Positions 53,379 to 63,072 of a stretch of 64,000 nt of DNA are shown one piece after another. The translations under genes were made by a program, and so were the position numbers. This DNA is from Desulfobacula toluolica Tol2 (GTDB lineage Bacteria; Desulfobacterota; Desulfobacteria; Desulfobacterales; Desulfobacteraceae). Position 1 is the stretch's first letter. Each line of letters begins with the position of its first letter. The DNA is taken from assembly GCF_000307105.1 (NCBI RefSeq), contig NC_018645.1, positions 159,001 to 223,000 of the forward strand, given 5' to 3'. Under the pieces are notes generated by a model that was not told the DNA's origin, ran no database searches, and saw only the letters and a program-made list of their open reading frames with translations.

Positions 53379-55787
53379 ATGATAAGAAAAATCAGAAAGG
53401 CTGCGGTTATCGGGTCCGGGATCATGGGAGGCGGGATTGCGGCCCTTCTTGCAGGTGCCGGAGTAAATGTGCAGTTGTTGGATATAGTTCCTTTTGATCT
53501 CAAAGAGGATGAAAAAACTGACCCGGCTGCCCGTAACCGGATTGTAAATGCAGGACTTGAGGCATCACTGGCGTCATCTCCTGCTTTGTTTTTCAATAAA
53601 AAAGATGCCGGGCGGATTAAAACCGGAAATCTTGAAGATGACATCCAAAACATTAGTGAATGCGACTGGATCATTGAGGTTGTTGTTGAAAACCTGGGCA
53701 TTAAAAGAGATCTTTTCGCAAAAATTGAAAAATTGAGAAAACCCGGTTCAATTGTTTCTTCAAATACTTCAGGCATCCCTTTAAAAGATATTTGCAAGGG
53801 GTTTTCCAAAGAGTTCAAGCGACATTTTATGGGAACTCATTTTTTTAACCCTGTTCGCTATATGCACCTGCTTGAACTGATACCGGGTGCGGACACCCTT
53901 CCTGAAATTCTTGACTTTATTGCCGCGTTTGGCGAAAAAAATCTGGGCAAGGGTATTGTCTGGGCAAAAGATACGCCTAATTTTGTGGGAAACAGGATCG
54001 GCATTCAGGAGATCGGGGCCATCATGAACGCCATGGAAGAGGACGGTTTGACCATTGCCGAAGTGGATGCCATATTCGGCCCTGCCCTTGGCCGCCCGAA
54101 AACTGCTATTTTCAGGCTGGCTGATCTGGTTGGCTTGGATACGATTGTGCATGTGTGTAAAAATTCTTACGATCTTTGCCCGGACGATGAGCAGAGGGAG
54201 GCCTTGCTCCTGCCAGGTTTTGTTGAAAAAATGGTAGATAAAAATCTTCTGGGCAACAAAACCGGGGCGGGATTTTATAAAACCGAACTGACACCGGAGT
54301 GGAAAAAAATCAGAAAAATATTGAATCCGTCAACCATGGAATACCAAGACCTGGTAAGACCAACATTTCCCTGTATTGATGCGGCAAAGAAAAAAGAAAC
54401 CTTAAAAGAAAAAATAGACTGCGTTCTTAACGGGGATGACAAAGGGGCCAAATTTGCCTGGAAAATGGCGACCAATAGTTTTTTGTATGCAGCAAACAGG
54501 GTTCCGGAAATTGCCGATACGATTGTTGAAATCGACAATGCCATGAAATGGGGATACAATTTTGAAATGGGTCCGTTTGAACTCTGGGATGCCTATGGAG
54601 TTCAAGCTGCGGTTGAACGGATGGAAAAACAGGATCTTAAAGTGCCGGCACATATAAAGGGGATGCTGGAAAAAGGCAATACCTGTTTTTATAAACTAGA
54701 AAGAGGCATTCAATATTATTATGATTTTGTATCTGATGCTTATAAACCAGTGCCTGCCGGCAAAAACATGGTTTCCATTGCAGCTGCCAAAGGCAACCGC
54801 AAGACAGTAATGGAAAATAATTCTGCCAGTCTTGTTGATATTGGCGATGATGTTTTTTGTATCGAATTTCATACCAAAATGAATGCCCTCAATGAAGAGA
54901 TCGTTGATTTGATGGGAGATGCCCTTGATTATGTGGATAAAAACGGGGCAGGGCTTGTCATAGGAAATGAAGCCGGGGGAGTGCCGGGTGCTTTTTCGGC
55001 TGGGGCTGATCTTGCGTTTATTTCAAGGCTCTGTCATGAAAAAAAATATGCTGAAATTGACGTTTTTCTGAAAAAAGCTCAAGCAGGCGTTCAAAGGATA
55101 AAATATGCGGCTTTCCCGGTTGTGGCGGCTCCTTACGGTATGGTGCTGGGCGGCGGTTGCGAAATCTGCCTGGGGGCAGACAGAATCGTAGCCCATGCCG
55201 AGCTTTACATGGGGCTTGTGGAGATCGGTGTAGGCCTGCTTCCGGCAGGCGGCGGCACCATGAACCTGTGGAAAAAATATATCACTGCCCTGCCGGCCAA
55301 GACTGCCAAGGACACTGACCTTGCTAAATTTTTTGTCCCTGCCTTTATGAACATCGCAATGGCATCCGTTTCAATGTCGGCAGCCCAGGCAAGGGGAAAC
55401 GGTTTTCTTGGCCAGGCCGACAGAATAGTCTTTAATCGTGACAACCTTATCGGCGAAGCAAAAAAAGAAGTCCTGAAAATGGTGGATGACGGATATATTC
55501 CTCCGGCCAGACAACCCCTTATTGTCATGGGAGATGCGGGCCAGGGCATGGTGAATGCGGAAATTTTCAACCTGCTCAACGGCAAATTCATGAGTGAACA
55601 TGATGCCTTTCTTGCCCGGCGGATAGCCTATGTGATGGGTGGAGGTGATGTGAAGACCGGCAGTACTGTTGATGAAGACACCATCTTGAAACTTGAAAGG
55701 GATGCATTTGCTGATTTTTGCAAACAGGAAAAAACCATTGCCCGCATTGATCACATGCTTAAAACCGGCAAGCCACTCAGAAACTAA
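53379..55787 (+). CDS. 3-hydroxyacyl-CoA dehydrogenase / enoyl-CoA hydratase fusion
   Basis: This protein of about 802 aa starts at ATG 53379, 6 bases after AGGAGG. It begins with the NAD site AAVIGSGIMGGGIAALLAGAG, followed by VVENLGIKRDLFAKIE, SSNTSGIPL and HFFNPVRYMHLLELI of 3-hydroxyacyl-CoA dehydrogenases (two domains to about 460). A crotonase-like domain lies at the C-terminal half (FSAGADLAFI, YGMVLGGGCEICLGADRIVAHAE). The dehydrogenase-first order is that of the FadN type, opposite to FadB/FadJ. It works with the adjoining thiolase in fatty acid beta-oxidation or in degradation of side-chain or ring-cleavage acyl-CoAs. Confidence 0.87.
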   Translation: MIRKIRKAAVIGSGIMGGGIAALLAGAGVNVQLLDIVPFDLKEDEKTDPAARNRIVNAGLEASLASSPALFFNKKDAGRIKTGNLEDDIQNISECDWIIEVVVENLGIKRDLFAKIEKLRKPGSIVSSNTSGIPLKDICKGFSKEFKRHFMGTHFFNPVRYMHLLELIPGADTLPEILDFIAAFGEKNLGKGIVWAKDTPNFVGNRIGIQEIGAIMNAMEEDGLTIAEVDAIFGPALGRPKTAIFRLADLVGLDTIVHVCKNSYDLCPDDEQREALLLPGFVEKMVDKNLLGNKTGAGFYKTELTPEWKKIRKILNPSTMEYQDLVRPTFPCIDAAKKKETLKEKIDCVLNGDDKGAKFAWKMATNSFLYAANRVPEIADTIVEIDNAMKWGYNFEMGPFELWDAYGVQAAVERMEKQDLKVPAHIKGMLEKGNTCFYKLERGIQYYYDFVSDAYKPVPAGKNMVSIAAAKGNRKTVMENNSASLVDIGDDVFCIEFHTKMNALNEEIVDLMGDALDYVDKNGAGLVIGNEAGGVPGAFSAGADLAFISRLCHEKKYAEIDVFLKKAQAGVQRIKYAAFPVVAAPYGMVLGGGCEICLGADRIVAHAELYMGLVEIGVGLLPAGGGTMNLWKKYITALPAKTAKDTDLAKFFVPAFMNIAMASVSMSAAQARGNGFLGQADRIVFNRDNLIGEAKKEVLKMVDDGYIPPARQPLIVMGDAGQGMVNAEIFNLLNGKFMSEHDAFLARRIAYVMGGGDVKTGSTVDEDTILKLERDAFADFCKQEKTIARIDHMLKTGKPLRN

Positions 55788-55802
55788 AGGAGGACATAAG
55801 TC

Positions 55803-56981
55803 ATGAGAGATGCATACATTGTACAATCGGTCAGAACCCCCGGCTGCAAACAAAAAAAAGGCCAGTTCAGCCAGACAAGACCTGAAGAACTTATCTCCTT
55901 TATCATGAGGTCTGCTGTTGAAAGAACGCAAAACCTTACCCCTGAATTTATTGATGATGTTATGCTCGGCTGTGCATTTCCTGAAGCGGAACAGGGGTTT
56001 AACCTCGGCAGGATTGCGGTTCAGATGGCGGGATTTCCCGACAAAGTATCAGGTGCAACCATTAACCGTTTATGTGCATCAGGCCTTGAAGCCATTGCAC
56101 TTGCGTCCATCAGAATTCAGATGGGATGGGCTGATGTGACAATGGGTGCGGGTGTTGAGTCCATGACCTTTGTTCCCATGGCGGGAAACCTTCCCCGTCC
56201 TCATCCTGAGTATTCTTTGATTCATCCTGAAATGTATGTATCAATGGGCATTACTGCGGAAAATGTCGCGGTTCGTTACCAGATATCCAGGGAAGACCAG
56301 GATGCGTTTGCGGCAAATTCTCAGAAAAAGGCTGCAAATGCCAGGGACAATGGCTTGTTTACGGAAATAGTTCCCACCCCGGCCTGTCGCTATGTCAAGC
56401 AGGCGGACGGAACATACCAAAAAGAACACTTTATTGTTGAACACGATGATGGTATACGCGTTTCCACGGTTGAGGACTTGAAAAAACTTCGACCGGTTTT
56501 TTGTGGCACAGGCAGTGTCACGGCAGGCAATGCCTCACAGATGACGGACGGTGCCGCTGCCACCATTATCGCATCAAAAGAAAAATGTGACGAGCTGGGG
56601 CTGACACCCATTGCAAAGCTTATTTCCTATGCGACCATTGGCTGCAAATCCGATGAAATGGGTGTGGGGCCACGCTATGCCATTCCAAAGGTACTCAAAC
56701 AGGCAGGGCTTTCCATCGGCGACATTGATATTTACGAAATCAATGAAGCCTTTGCGTCCCAGGCCGTTTACTGCATCAGGGAACTTAAGCTTGATGCCTA
56801 TATGGACAGAATCAATATTCACGGCGGTGCCATTGCATTGGGCCATCCTCTGGGATGTACCGGTGCAAAGTTGACTGCCACCTGCCTTGCCAACCTCAAA
56901 CAGGTCAATGGGAAATACGGTATTGTTTCCATGTGTATTGGGGGCGGTATGGGGGCTGCGGCCATATTTGAAAGACTATGA
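55803..56981 (+). CDS. fadA: acetyl-CoA acyltransferase (thiolase)
   Basis: This 392-aa type I/II thiolase has all catalytic parts: nucleophilic Cys in INRLCASGLEAIALA (about residue 89), NEAFASQA, HGGAIALGHPLGCTGA with the active histidine, and the second Cys in SMCIGGGMGAAAIFE. It cleaves 3-ketoacyl-CoA to acetyl-CoA and a shortened acyl-CoA. It starts 15 bp after the fusion gene with AAAGGAGG, forming a two-gene operon closed by a terminator 22 bp downstream. Confidence 0.92.
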   Translation: MRDAYIVQSVRTPGCKQKKGQFSQTRPEELISFIMRSAVERTQNLTPEFIDDVMLGCAFPEAEQGFNLGRIAVQMAGFPDKVSGATINRLCASGLEAIALASIRIQMGWADVTMGAGVESMTFVPMAGNLPRPHPEYSLIHPEMYVSMGITAENVAVRYQISREDQDAFAANSQKKAANARDNGLFTEIVPTPACRYVKQADGTYQKEHFIVEHDDGIRVSTVEDLKKLRPVFCGTGSVTAGNASQMTDGAAATIIASKEKCDELGLTPIAKLISYATIGCKSDEMGVGPRYAIPKVLKQAGLSIGDIDIYEINEAFASQAVYCIRELKLDAYMDRINIHGGAIALGHPLGCTGAKLTATCLANLKQVNGKYGIVSMCIGGGMGAAAIFERL

Positions 56982-57002
56982 TTTATAGGCTACTTGTTCC
57001 AT

Positions 57003-57049
57003 AAAAAAGGGCTGTTTCCACAAAGAGAGTGGAAACAGCCCTTTTTTTT
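57003..57049 (+). terminator. strong intrinsic terminator
   Basis: GGGCTGTTTCCAC and GTGGAAACAGCCC form an exact 13-bp stem with a 7-nt loop, flanked by A and T runs (AAAAAA before, TTTTTTTT after). It ends the fadA operon and, being A/T-flanked on both sides, could work in both directions. Confidence 0.92.
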
Positions 57050-57575
57050 AACTTTTTTATTATTTGTTTGGCTTTATCATGATGTCTCATTTGCGTTTTG
57101 TCAGTTGATTGCTTTAAAAACCGTAACACCAATTCAAGTAATTTGTATGCTTCTTTACAACAATAATTTATTTTGATACTGAATTACGGATCATTCTTTA
57201 TATGTTTCAAGACGGATATCATTCAAATATAAAGGATATGCGGAACCGTATAATTACTTGTTGGAGTGTTAATTGCGAGATTTGGATAAAAAATGCATAA
57301 TTAAAGGTCTTGGTATCGGATTCCGTCCGTCACAGTTTCTGCGTGGTTTGAAACTTGTAGTTCTTTGTAATGTCCACCATAAAAAGGCGGGTTCAGTGAA
57401 TATGAAGTTATGCCATGGCTAAAGAAACAAACTACACAGTGAAGAAAAGATACTGGTTGACGGCGCACTTGATATGATCGGTTCTACCTTAATTTTAATT
57501 TCAGTACCGCATATCAGACCGTTATTAGATTATTATGTAAGTTTTTTTGCTTGATGAAAATTTGGAAAAAATGTG
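57050..57575. other. gene-free region before the defence island
   Basis: There is no convincing gene in about 525 bp. A decayed plus-strand frame around 57272-57419 (LRDLDKKCIIKGLGIGFRPS...) and an adjoining MAKETNYTVKKRYWLTAHLI (about 57415-57475) look like broken remains of something coding, perhaps a mobile element. They carry no recognisable motif. Confidence 0.3.
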
Positions 57576-58892
57576 ATGGAAAAAAATATAAAAATAGAAC
57601 TTACCGAGAATACGTTTGACTTTCTTTCAAAAACATTACCTGAAAACATCATCGGTAAACTCAAACCCATTGAGGCACAAGTTTACAATAGTTTTGATGT
57701 GTTTTCTTCAATTTTAAAAGGGTTGTTAGGTGATGACTTTGAGGAGTATAAAGATACTATACTTAATTATGCAGTACAAATTGAAAGCGATGAGGATACA
57801 CTACAACAAGATACTTATATTAACGAAAACGGTAAAACTTCAATTTACCCTTATGACCTCTCAAAAGCCGATATTGACATTCGCGAAGATCCGCAAACTG
57901 TTTATGAATTAGTGAAAAGAAAATGGGATAGAGATTTAATTCAAATGCCGGATTTCCAGAGAAAATACGTTTGGAAACCTGAACAGCAAAGTTTATTCAT
58001 TGAATCTGTTTTACTTAATTTTCCTTTACCACCACTTTATATAAATAAAGATACAAAAGGAAAATATATTGTTGTTGACGGCAGACAACGAATTACAACT
58101 TTAAGACGTTTCTTGAAAAACGAGTTTAAATTGCAAGGTTTACGAGCATTTCCGGAATTGAACGGAAAAAATTTTGAAGAGTTAATTGCTATAAATTCGG
58201 AATATCAAACAAAAATAGAAGACAAGAAACTGCTGGTTTATCTTATTCAGCCCACTGTTCCAATGGAAATGGTTTATGATATTTTTAACCGCATTAATAC
58301 TGGTGGAACCCAGTTGGAGCGACAGGAAATTCGGAATTGTATTTATTTAGGCAAAGCAACTGATTTTTTGAAAAAATTGGCTGGTAAGGAGATTTTTAAA
58401 GAAGCCATTGATAACGGTATTTCAGACAACAGAGCCAAAGACCAGGAAGCCATATTGCGCTTTTTGGCTTTCAGAATATTTGACTACACATTAGAATACA
58501 AAAACAGCATGAATGATTTTGTTGAAAATGCAATGAAACACATTAACGGCAATTACAGTAATGACAAATTGTTGCAGCTTGAAAACGAGTTTGATAAAGC
58601 CATGCAATACACGTTGGACTTTTTTGAAAAGAATAATTTCAGAGTCCCAACAGAAAACACAAGAGGACGGGTTAATATTGCTATCTTTGAAACAGTTGCA
58701 GGATTTTTTGCATCAAAAAGCGAAGAGTTTCTATTACATAATAAGGCACAGATAAAAGCCAATTATTCGATTTTGATTAAAAACGAGGCTTATATTGATG
58801 CTGTAAGGTTTTCAACTGGTGACAAAAGACGTGTTACGACCCGTTTTGATATTGCTTTTGATATGCTAAACCTTGAATGTGAGAATGTATAA
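57576..58892 (+). CDS. DUF262-domain protein
   Basis: This protein of about 438 aa has a central DUF262 (ParB/Srx-like, GmrS-type) domain: MPDFQRKYVWKPEQQSLFIESVLLNFPLPPLYI, then IVVDGRQRITTLRRFLKNEF, then IFNRINTGGTQLERQEIRN. In GmrSD restriction systems this domain binds or hydrolyses nucleotides and is joined to a DUF1524 HNH nuclease. Here the C-terminus shows no HNH-like residues. It is the first of three overlapping genes and is AT-rich, with base use unlike the fadA operon. I infer a defence role from this company; the molecular action is unknown. Confidence 0.75.
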   Translation: MEKNIKIELTENTFDFLSKTLPENIIGKLKPIEAQVYNSFDVFSSILKGLLGDDFEEYKDTILNYAVQIESDEDTLQQDTYINENGKTSIYPYDLSKADIDIREDPQTVYELVKRKWDRDLIQMPDFQRKYVWKPEQQSLFIESVLLNFPLPPLYINKDTKGKYIVVDGRQRITTLRRFLKNEFKLQGLRAFPELNGKNFEELIAINSEYQTKIEDKKLLVYLIQPTVPMEMVYDIFNRINTGGTQLERQEIRNCIYLGKATDFLKKLAGKEIFKEAIDNGISDNRAKDQEAILRFLAFRIFDYTLEYKNSMNDFVENAMKHINGNYSNDKLLQLENEFDKAMQYTLDFFEKNNFRVPTENTRGRVNIAIFETVAGFFASKSEEFLLHNKAQIKANYSILIKNEAYIDAVRFSTGDKRRVTTRFDIAFDMLNLECENV

Positions 58893-58893
58893 A

Positions 58894-59979
58894 ATGATAA
58901 ATTCCACGCGACTAAAAAATTTCAAAACCTTTAAAAATGAGACTGTTTTTAATGTTTCACAACTTAACCTGTTAACAGGAATTAACGGCAGAGGAAAATC
59001 TTCTTATTTGCAAAGCCTGTTATTAATACGCCAATCGCTTGAAGAGCACGGTAATCTTAATAAAGTAATATTTAATGGCTCATGTGTTAATTTAGGATCG
59101 TTTCGTGATGTAAAAAATAGATATACAGGTAATGACACAAAAATTGAAATTTCGCATTCGGGTCCCAAAGGAAAAATTGAACTTATAATGAACCGAAGCG
59201 AATACGATGATATGGTAGGAATTCCTGGAAATACAACCAGTGAAATACTTAACGATTTTAAAAATATTCACTATATAGCAGCAGACAGAATCGGCCCACA
59301 GGAATTTTACCTGAAATCTACCTTACCCGAATTTATCAATGTAGGTACAAAAGGCGAATTTGTAGGCAATGTTTTATTGCAAAAAAAATCGGATTTGATT
59401 CATGACAATTTAATTTGTAACCCCAACAGTTCACACGATTTAGAATTGCAAACCGGCGAGTGGCTATCAAAAATACTGGACACGGAAAATGTCAAAGTAT
59501 TTGCTACCAATGAAGAAAGTAGCCGGGTAATTACATTTTTATTTGGTTTTGGACAATTAAAATTCCGGCCTGCAAATGTTGGATTTGGCTATACGTACAT
59601 ATTGCCTATAATTGTATCTGGCTTGATTGCAAAAGAAGGTGAAATTCTGATAGTTGAGAATCCCGAATCACACCTGCATCCCAAAGCACAATCAAATTTA
59701 GTTTATTTTCTGTCGATTGTGGCATCTTGTGGCGTGCAGGTTTTTATTGAATCACATAGTGAACATATTCTAAACGGTATACGTATCTGCGCATTGAATG
59801 ATAAAATCGATATCACGCACAACGACATATCGATATTTTACTTTGAAGATGATCATGACGAACCGTATAAAAAACTGAATATAAAATCAAATGGAAAAAT
59901 TGACAATTGGGTTGAGGGCTTTTTCGATCAACAAGAAATTGATTTGGCGGAAATTTTTAAACTTTCAAGAAAAAAATAA
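58894..59979 (+). CDS. ABC/SMC-like ATPase (DUF3696/AAA_15 type)
   Basis: This protein of about 361 aa starts MINSTRLKNFKTFKN, 1 bp after the DUF262 stop. It has Walker A TGINGRGKSSYLQSLLL (about residues 27-43), Walker B GEILIVENPESHLHPKAQSNLV and the switch histidine FIESHSEHILNGI. The C-terminal IDNWVEGFFDQQEIDL is the DUF3696 hallmark as I recall it. Such OLD/RecF-like ATPases occur in several phage-defence systems. No TOPRIM nuclease domain is attached, unlike true OLD proteins. It overlaps the third gene by one base, so the three products are probably made together. Confidence 0.78.
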   Translation: MINSTRLKNFKTFKNETVFNVSQLNLLTGINGRGKSSYLQSLLLIRQSLEEHGNLNKVIFNGSCVNLGSFRDVKNRYTGNDTKIEISHSGPKGKIELIMNRSEYDDMVGIPGNTTSEILNDFKNIHYIAADRIGPQEFYLKSTLPEFINVGTKGEFVGNVLLQKKSDLIHDNLICNPNSSHDLELQTGEWLSKILDTENVKVFATNEESSRVITFLFGFGQLKFRPANVGFGYTYILPIIVSGLIAKEGEILIVENPESHLHPKAQSNLVYFLSIVASCGVQVFIESHSEHILNGIRICALNDKIDITHNDISIFYFEDDHDEPYKKLNIKSNGKIDNWVEGFFDQQEIDLAEIFKLSRKK

Positions 59980-60869
59980 TGCAATTTGAATTCTACATAG
60001 TCAATCATTCGTTTGAATATCGGGACGGAATTTCCAAAGAAAAGATTGAGAATAAAATAAAATCTTTATCAAACGATTATGATTACATCAGGCAATATAA
60101 AGAAACAGACAAGATATATGTAAACCCTGATATTTACGATGCCATTATTTTTCCTGAACTAACAATTTGTGATTTTCTCTATTCCCCCAAAGGGCGTAAA
60201 AATTTCGACAGGGATACAATTGCATTTCTAAGTAATATCATTGACAAGTCAGAAGAAACAAGTCTGACTTCTAAAGAAATAGTTGGCGATTTACTACCCA
60301 AACATAATGAAAATAAAGTCTATGGTTTGTTGTGTTTGCACCGGTTAGATGGTATTGATGCAGAATATCTTGTGTATAATAAAAATAACTGGTTAAATTT
60401 CCACCGCTATTTTCTTAGTATTTACTCACACGATGCCCTTTTTTTTATTGATGAATGTAAAAAATATTATCCTGATTTGTATTTTCATGAAAATAATTAT
60501 CAATCAATAAAAGCCCTTATAAGCAATAGTATTAAAACAGTTGTTCACTATCTGAATGGGTTGAGCAATAACTTCTTGAAATGCAAACAGGAAACAAATA
60601 ACAGAATTGACTTGCTCAAAAAATTCAATTCTATTTCAAATTTCGATTTCGATGCTTCACCCGAAGGTGATGTAAGCCGCAAAAAAGAACTGACATTTTA
60701 TTTTATAAACAACCATAAAAAAGATGTTCCGGTTTATTGCGAACTACACTTAAAATTACTGTATGACGATACCAGAAAAGTAAAACAAAACCGCATCTAT
60801 TTTCACGAGGGAAAAGAGGATATTGAAGAAGGTAAAATATTAATCGGACATATCGGGAAACATTTGTAA
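59979..60869 (+). CDS. uncharacterised third protein of the DUF262/ATPase operon
   Basis: The family of this 296-aa soluble protein was not recognised. It is rich in Lys, Asn, Tyr and Asp, with no membrane segment or signal peptide. The C-terminal third (VPVYCELHLKLLYDDTRKVK, then RIYFHEGKEDIEEGKILIGHIGKHL) looks like a compact alpha/beta domain with conserved-type acidic and His residues that could be an effector or nuclease site; this is conjecture. Translational coupling (TAATG) with the ATPase makes it the likely effector or substrate-recognition partner. Confidence 0.65.
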   Translation: MQFEFYIVNHSFEYRDGISKEKIENKIKSLSNDYDYIRQYKETDKIYVNPDIYDAIIFPELTICDFLYSPKGRKNFDRDTIAFLSNIIDKSEETSLTSKEIVGDLLPKHNENKVYGLLCLHRLDGIDAEYLVYNKNNWLNFHRYFLSIYSHDALFFIDECKKYYPDLYFHENNYQSIKALISNSIKTVVHYLNGLSNNFLKCKQETNNRIDLLKKFNSISNFDFDASPEGDVSRKKELTFYFINNHKKDVPVYCELHLKLLYDDTRKVKQNRIYFHEGKEDIEEGKILIGHIGKHL

Positions 60870-60953
60870 TCCACCGATTAAAATTATGATATAGAGTTTT
60901 ATATCCAGTAGATTCATCTGGTGAAATCGATGATTTGCAGCGTTAAAATTTTC

Positions 60954-61019
60954 TTGACAAATTTCAATTCAGCTCATAGATTGCACCCAGTAAGTCCAAT
61001 TTATTAGACATATTGGGTG
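60954..61019 (+). promoter_or_regulatory. abiE promoter with inverted-repeat operator
   Basis: TTGACA (60954-60959), a 17-bp spacer and TAGATT (60977-60982) form a good sigma-70 promoter. Immediately downstream, CACCCAGTAAGTCCAAT (60984-61000) and its near inverse (61003-61019, 14 of 17 pairs) make an operator over the transcription start. AbiEi antitoxins autoregulate through such inverted repeats. Confidence 0.7.
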
Positions 61020-61026
61020 AGATATT

Positions 61027-61644
61027 ATGAAAAATTTAATTCAACTTCCAGCAGAATTTGATTACAATTTATTGCTTCATGTTTTAAGAGATTATAAAAA
61101 GCCAAGAGATAAAATAAGAGGTCTGATCAAGAATAAGGATATCTTAAGGGTCAAAAAAGGCCTCTATGTGTTGGGCAAGGATTATAAGAAGCCTTACAAT
61201 AAGTATATCCTGGCGAATCAGATCTATGGGCCTTCCTATATCACAGGTCAAACCGCTTTGGCATTCTGGAACATGATACCGGAACGTGTTGAACTCATTA
61301 TCAGCATGACAACTAAAAGAAAAAAGCTGTTTGAAACACCGGTTGGTAGATTTTCTTATTTATATTGCCACAAAAAAGTTTTCAACATTGGGATTAATCT
61401 TGAACATGCTGGTGATCAAAAGAAAATTCTAATTGCCTCCCCTGAGAAGGCGTTGAGCGATATCATTGCAACCCAGACTCATATTTCATCGGAAAAGGAA
61501 ATGAAGGAATTTCTTGAATTAATGAGATTGGATTATGGTGGTATCAAAAAATTTGACTCATCCTTATTAGAAGAAATCAAGGCCAGATATAAAAGGCAAA
61601 GTATGAAACTGCTGCTTAATTGCTTAAAGGAATATTATGTTTGA
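61027..61644 (+). CDS. abiEi: AbiEi-type antitoxin of a type IV toxin-antitoxin system
   Basis: This 205-aa protein has an N-terminal winged helix (YNLLLHVLRDYKKPRDKIRGLIKNKDILRVKKGLYVLG), then the AbiEi core (PYNKYILANQIYGPSYITGQTALAFWNMIPE, ASPEKALSDIIATQ). It represses its own operon and counteracts the partner nucleotidyltransferase without direct binding in the known systems. It ends 8 bp inside the toxin gene. It is adjacent to other defence-like genes. Confidence 0.82.
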   Translation: MKNLIQLPAEFDYNLLLHVLRDYKKPRDKIRGLIKNKDILRVKKGLYVLGKDYKKPYNKYILANQIYGPSYITGQTALAFWNMIPERVELIISMTTKRKKLFETPVGRFSYLYCHKKVFNIGINLEHAGDQKKILIASPEKALSDIIATQTHISSEKEMKEFLELMRLDYGGIKKFDSSLLEEIKARYKRQSMKLLLNCLKEYYV

Positions 61645-62515
61645 TGAAAAAATTGAACAAATGTTAGGCAGGTATGAATTACTTACGGTTCATGATCACG
61701 AGAATGCTCTCAAAGAGATCATACAAGAAATCGTGTTGCTTGGTTTATGGCGGTCAAAATTTTATGAAAAGGCTGTTTTTTATGGTGGAAGCGCATTACG
61801 AATTCTGCATAAGCTGGACCGTTTCTCTGAGGATCTGGATTTTTCACTAATTCAACCTGAAAATACTTTTGATATTAAAAAATACTTCGGTGCAGTAAAA
61901 TCAGAATTGGAATTATGGGGTTTTGAGGTTTCCACAGAAGAAAAGACCAAGAAGAATGAAAGCACTATTGAATCAGCTTTCATTAAAGCAAATACATTGA
62001 TTCATTTATTAAAAATTGATTCAAATTTAAAGACCCACAAAAATGCTGTGATGAAGATAAAATTGGAAATTGATCAGGAACCGGCTATCGGATTTACAAG
62101 TGACCTTAAATATCATCTCCACCCCATTCCGTTTACCATTAAAACCATGACATTGCCGAGTTTGTTTGCAGGCAAAATGCATGCCTTGTTATGCCGTACT
62201 GTAAGGACCAACATTAAAGGCCGAGACTGGTATGATTTAATCTGGTTTGTGAAGAATAATATTCCATGTGAGTTATATTATCTTAAGAATAAAATGGTAC
62301 AAACAGGCCATTTCGATTTGTCAGAGGTGTTAGATAAAGAAAAAATTGTTGAATTGTTATCTGAAAAAATTAAGGAGATTGATTTTTCTTTGGCAAAAAA
62401 AGATGTTGAACCATTTTTGAAAAATTCAAGACAAAAGGATGAATTGAATCTTTGGTCTAATGCATTTTTTAACGATTATTTGATTCAGGAAATTGGTGTC
62501 CAGACAAGTCATTAA
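61637..62515 (+). CDS. abiEii: AbiEii-type nucleotidyltransferase toxin
   Basis: This 292-aa protein of the nucleotidyltransferase AbiEii family has the polymerase-beta-like motif FYGGSALRILHKLDRFSEDLDFSL (about 46-69), where GGS and DxD bind Mg-NTP, and a later conserved AGKMHALLCRTVRTNIKGRDWYDLIWF block. Members stop growth by adding nucleotides to tRNA or other targets, giving abortive infection. It overlaps the antitoxin gene by 8 bp, the usual arrangement. Confidence 0.83.
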   Translation: MFDEKIEQMLGRYELLTVHDHENALKEIIQEIVLLGLWRSKFYEKAVFYGGSALRILHKLDRFSEDLDFSLIQPENTFDIKKYFGAVKSELELWGFEVSTEEKTKKNESTIESAFIKANTLIHLLKIDSNLKTHKNAVMKIKLEIDQEPAIGFTSDLKYHLHPIPFTIKTMTLPSLFAGKMHALLCRTVRTNIKGRDWYDLIWFVKNNIPCELYYLKNKMVQTGHFDLSEVLDKEKIVELLSEKIKEIDFSLAKKDVEPFLKNSRQKDELNLWSNAFFNDYLIQEIGVQTSH

Positions 62516-62639
62516 TTAAAAATCGACTATATTTTCAACAAAAAAATACTGCGAATGAACCGCAGATTTTGGTGTTACCCGATTTAAGCCTGGACGGTGG
62601 ATGAGACAGAATCAAAAACACCCATGTTATAAGGGCTTT

Positions 62640-62985
62640 CAACGGAAACTCTCTGCAGTCATAAACGGCTTCCCGCAAAGCTGGAATCAAGCCCCAGTGT
62701 CAGGGACGCACACCGACTGCACCCCAGGCAGCACAAGGTCATGTACGACCTGCTGTTTGAAAAAGCCCCCCAAACCCTGCTGGAATTGGGAAGAATCCAA
62801 GGTACCTGGGAGCAAAGCAACCAGTGCCAGACCACCATGGAGGACTACGACAACTTATGCAAGCTCATCCAGACGTCTCCCGACCTGGACATGAACGGCT
62901 GGATGATGGTTAACGTGTTGGAAAATTTTAACCCTTGTTTTTTTCTTTCAAAAGAAAGGATGATAGATGGGTTTGTTACATAAAA
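62640..62985 (+). pseudogene. IS91-like transposase remnant with frameshift
   Basis: A plus-strand frame reads RLPAKLESSPSVRDAHRLHP then RQHKVMYDLLFEKAPQTLLELG. It resembles the IS91/ISCR Y2-transposase segment preceding the PKYLGA motif. After ELG the expected KNPRYLGAK is found only in another frame (near 62795-62820), so a frameshift is present. The remaining frame (EDYDNLCKLIQTSPDLDMNG...) has no clear relative. The 62516-63072 gap contains no other gene. Confidence 0.4.
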
Positions 62986-63072
62986 TCCTTGCACGTGTCA
63001 TAGCAAATGTTATAACGGTTTTATTAAAATTGAACCATTAATTTAGCATCAAAATAGAATCAAGGTGGCGAA

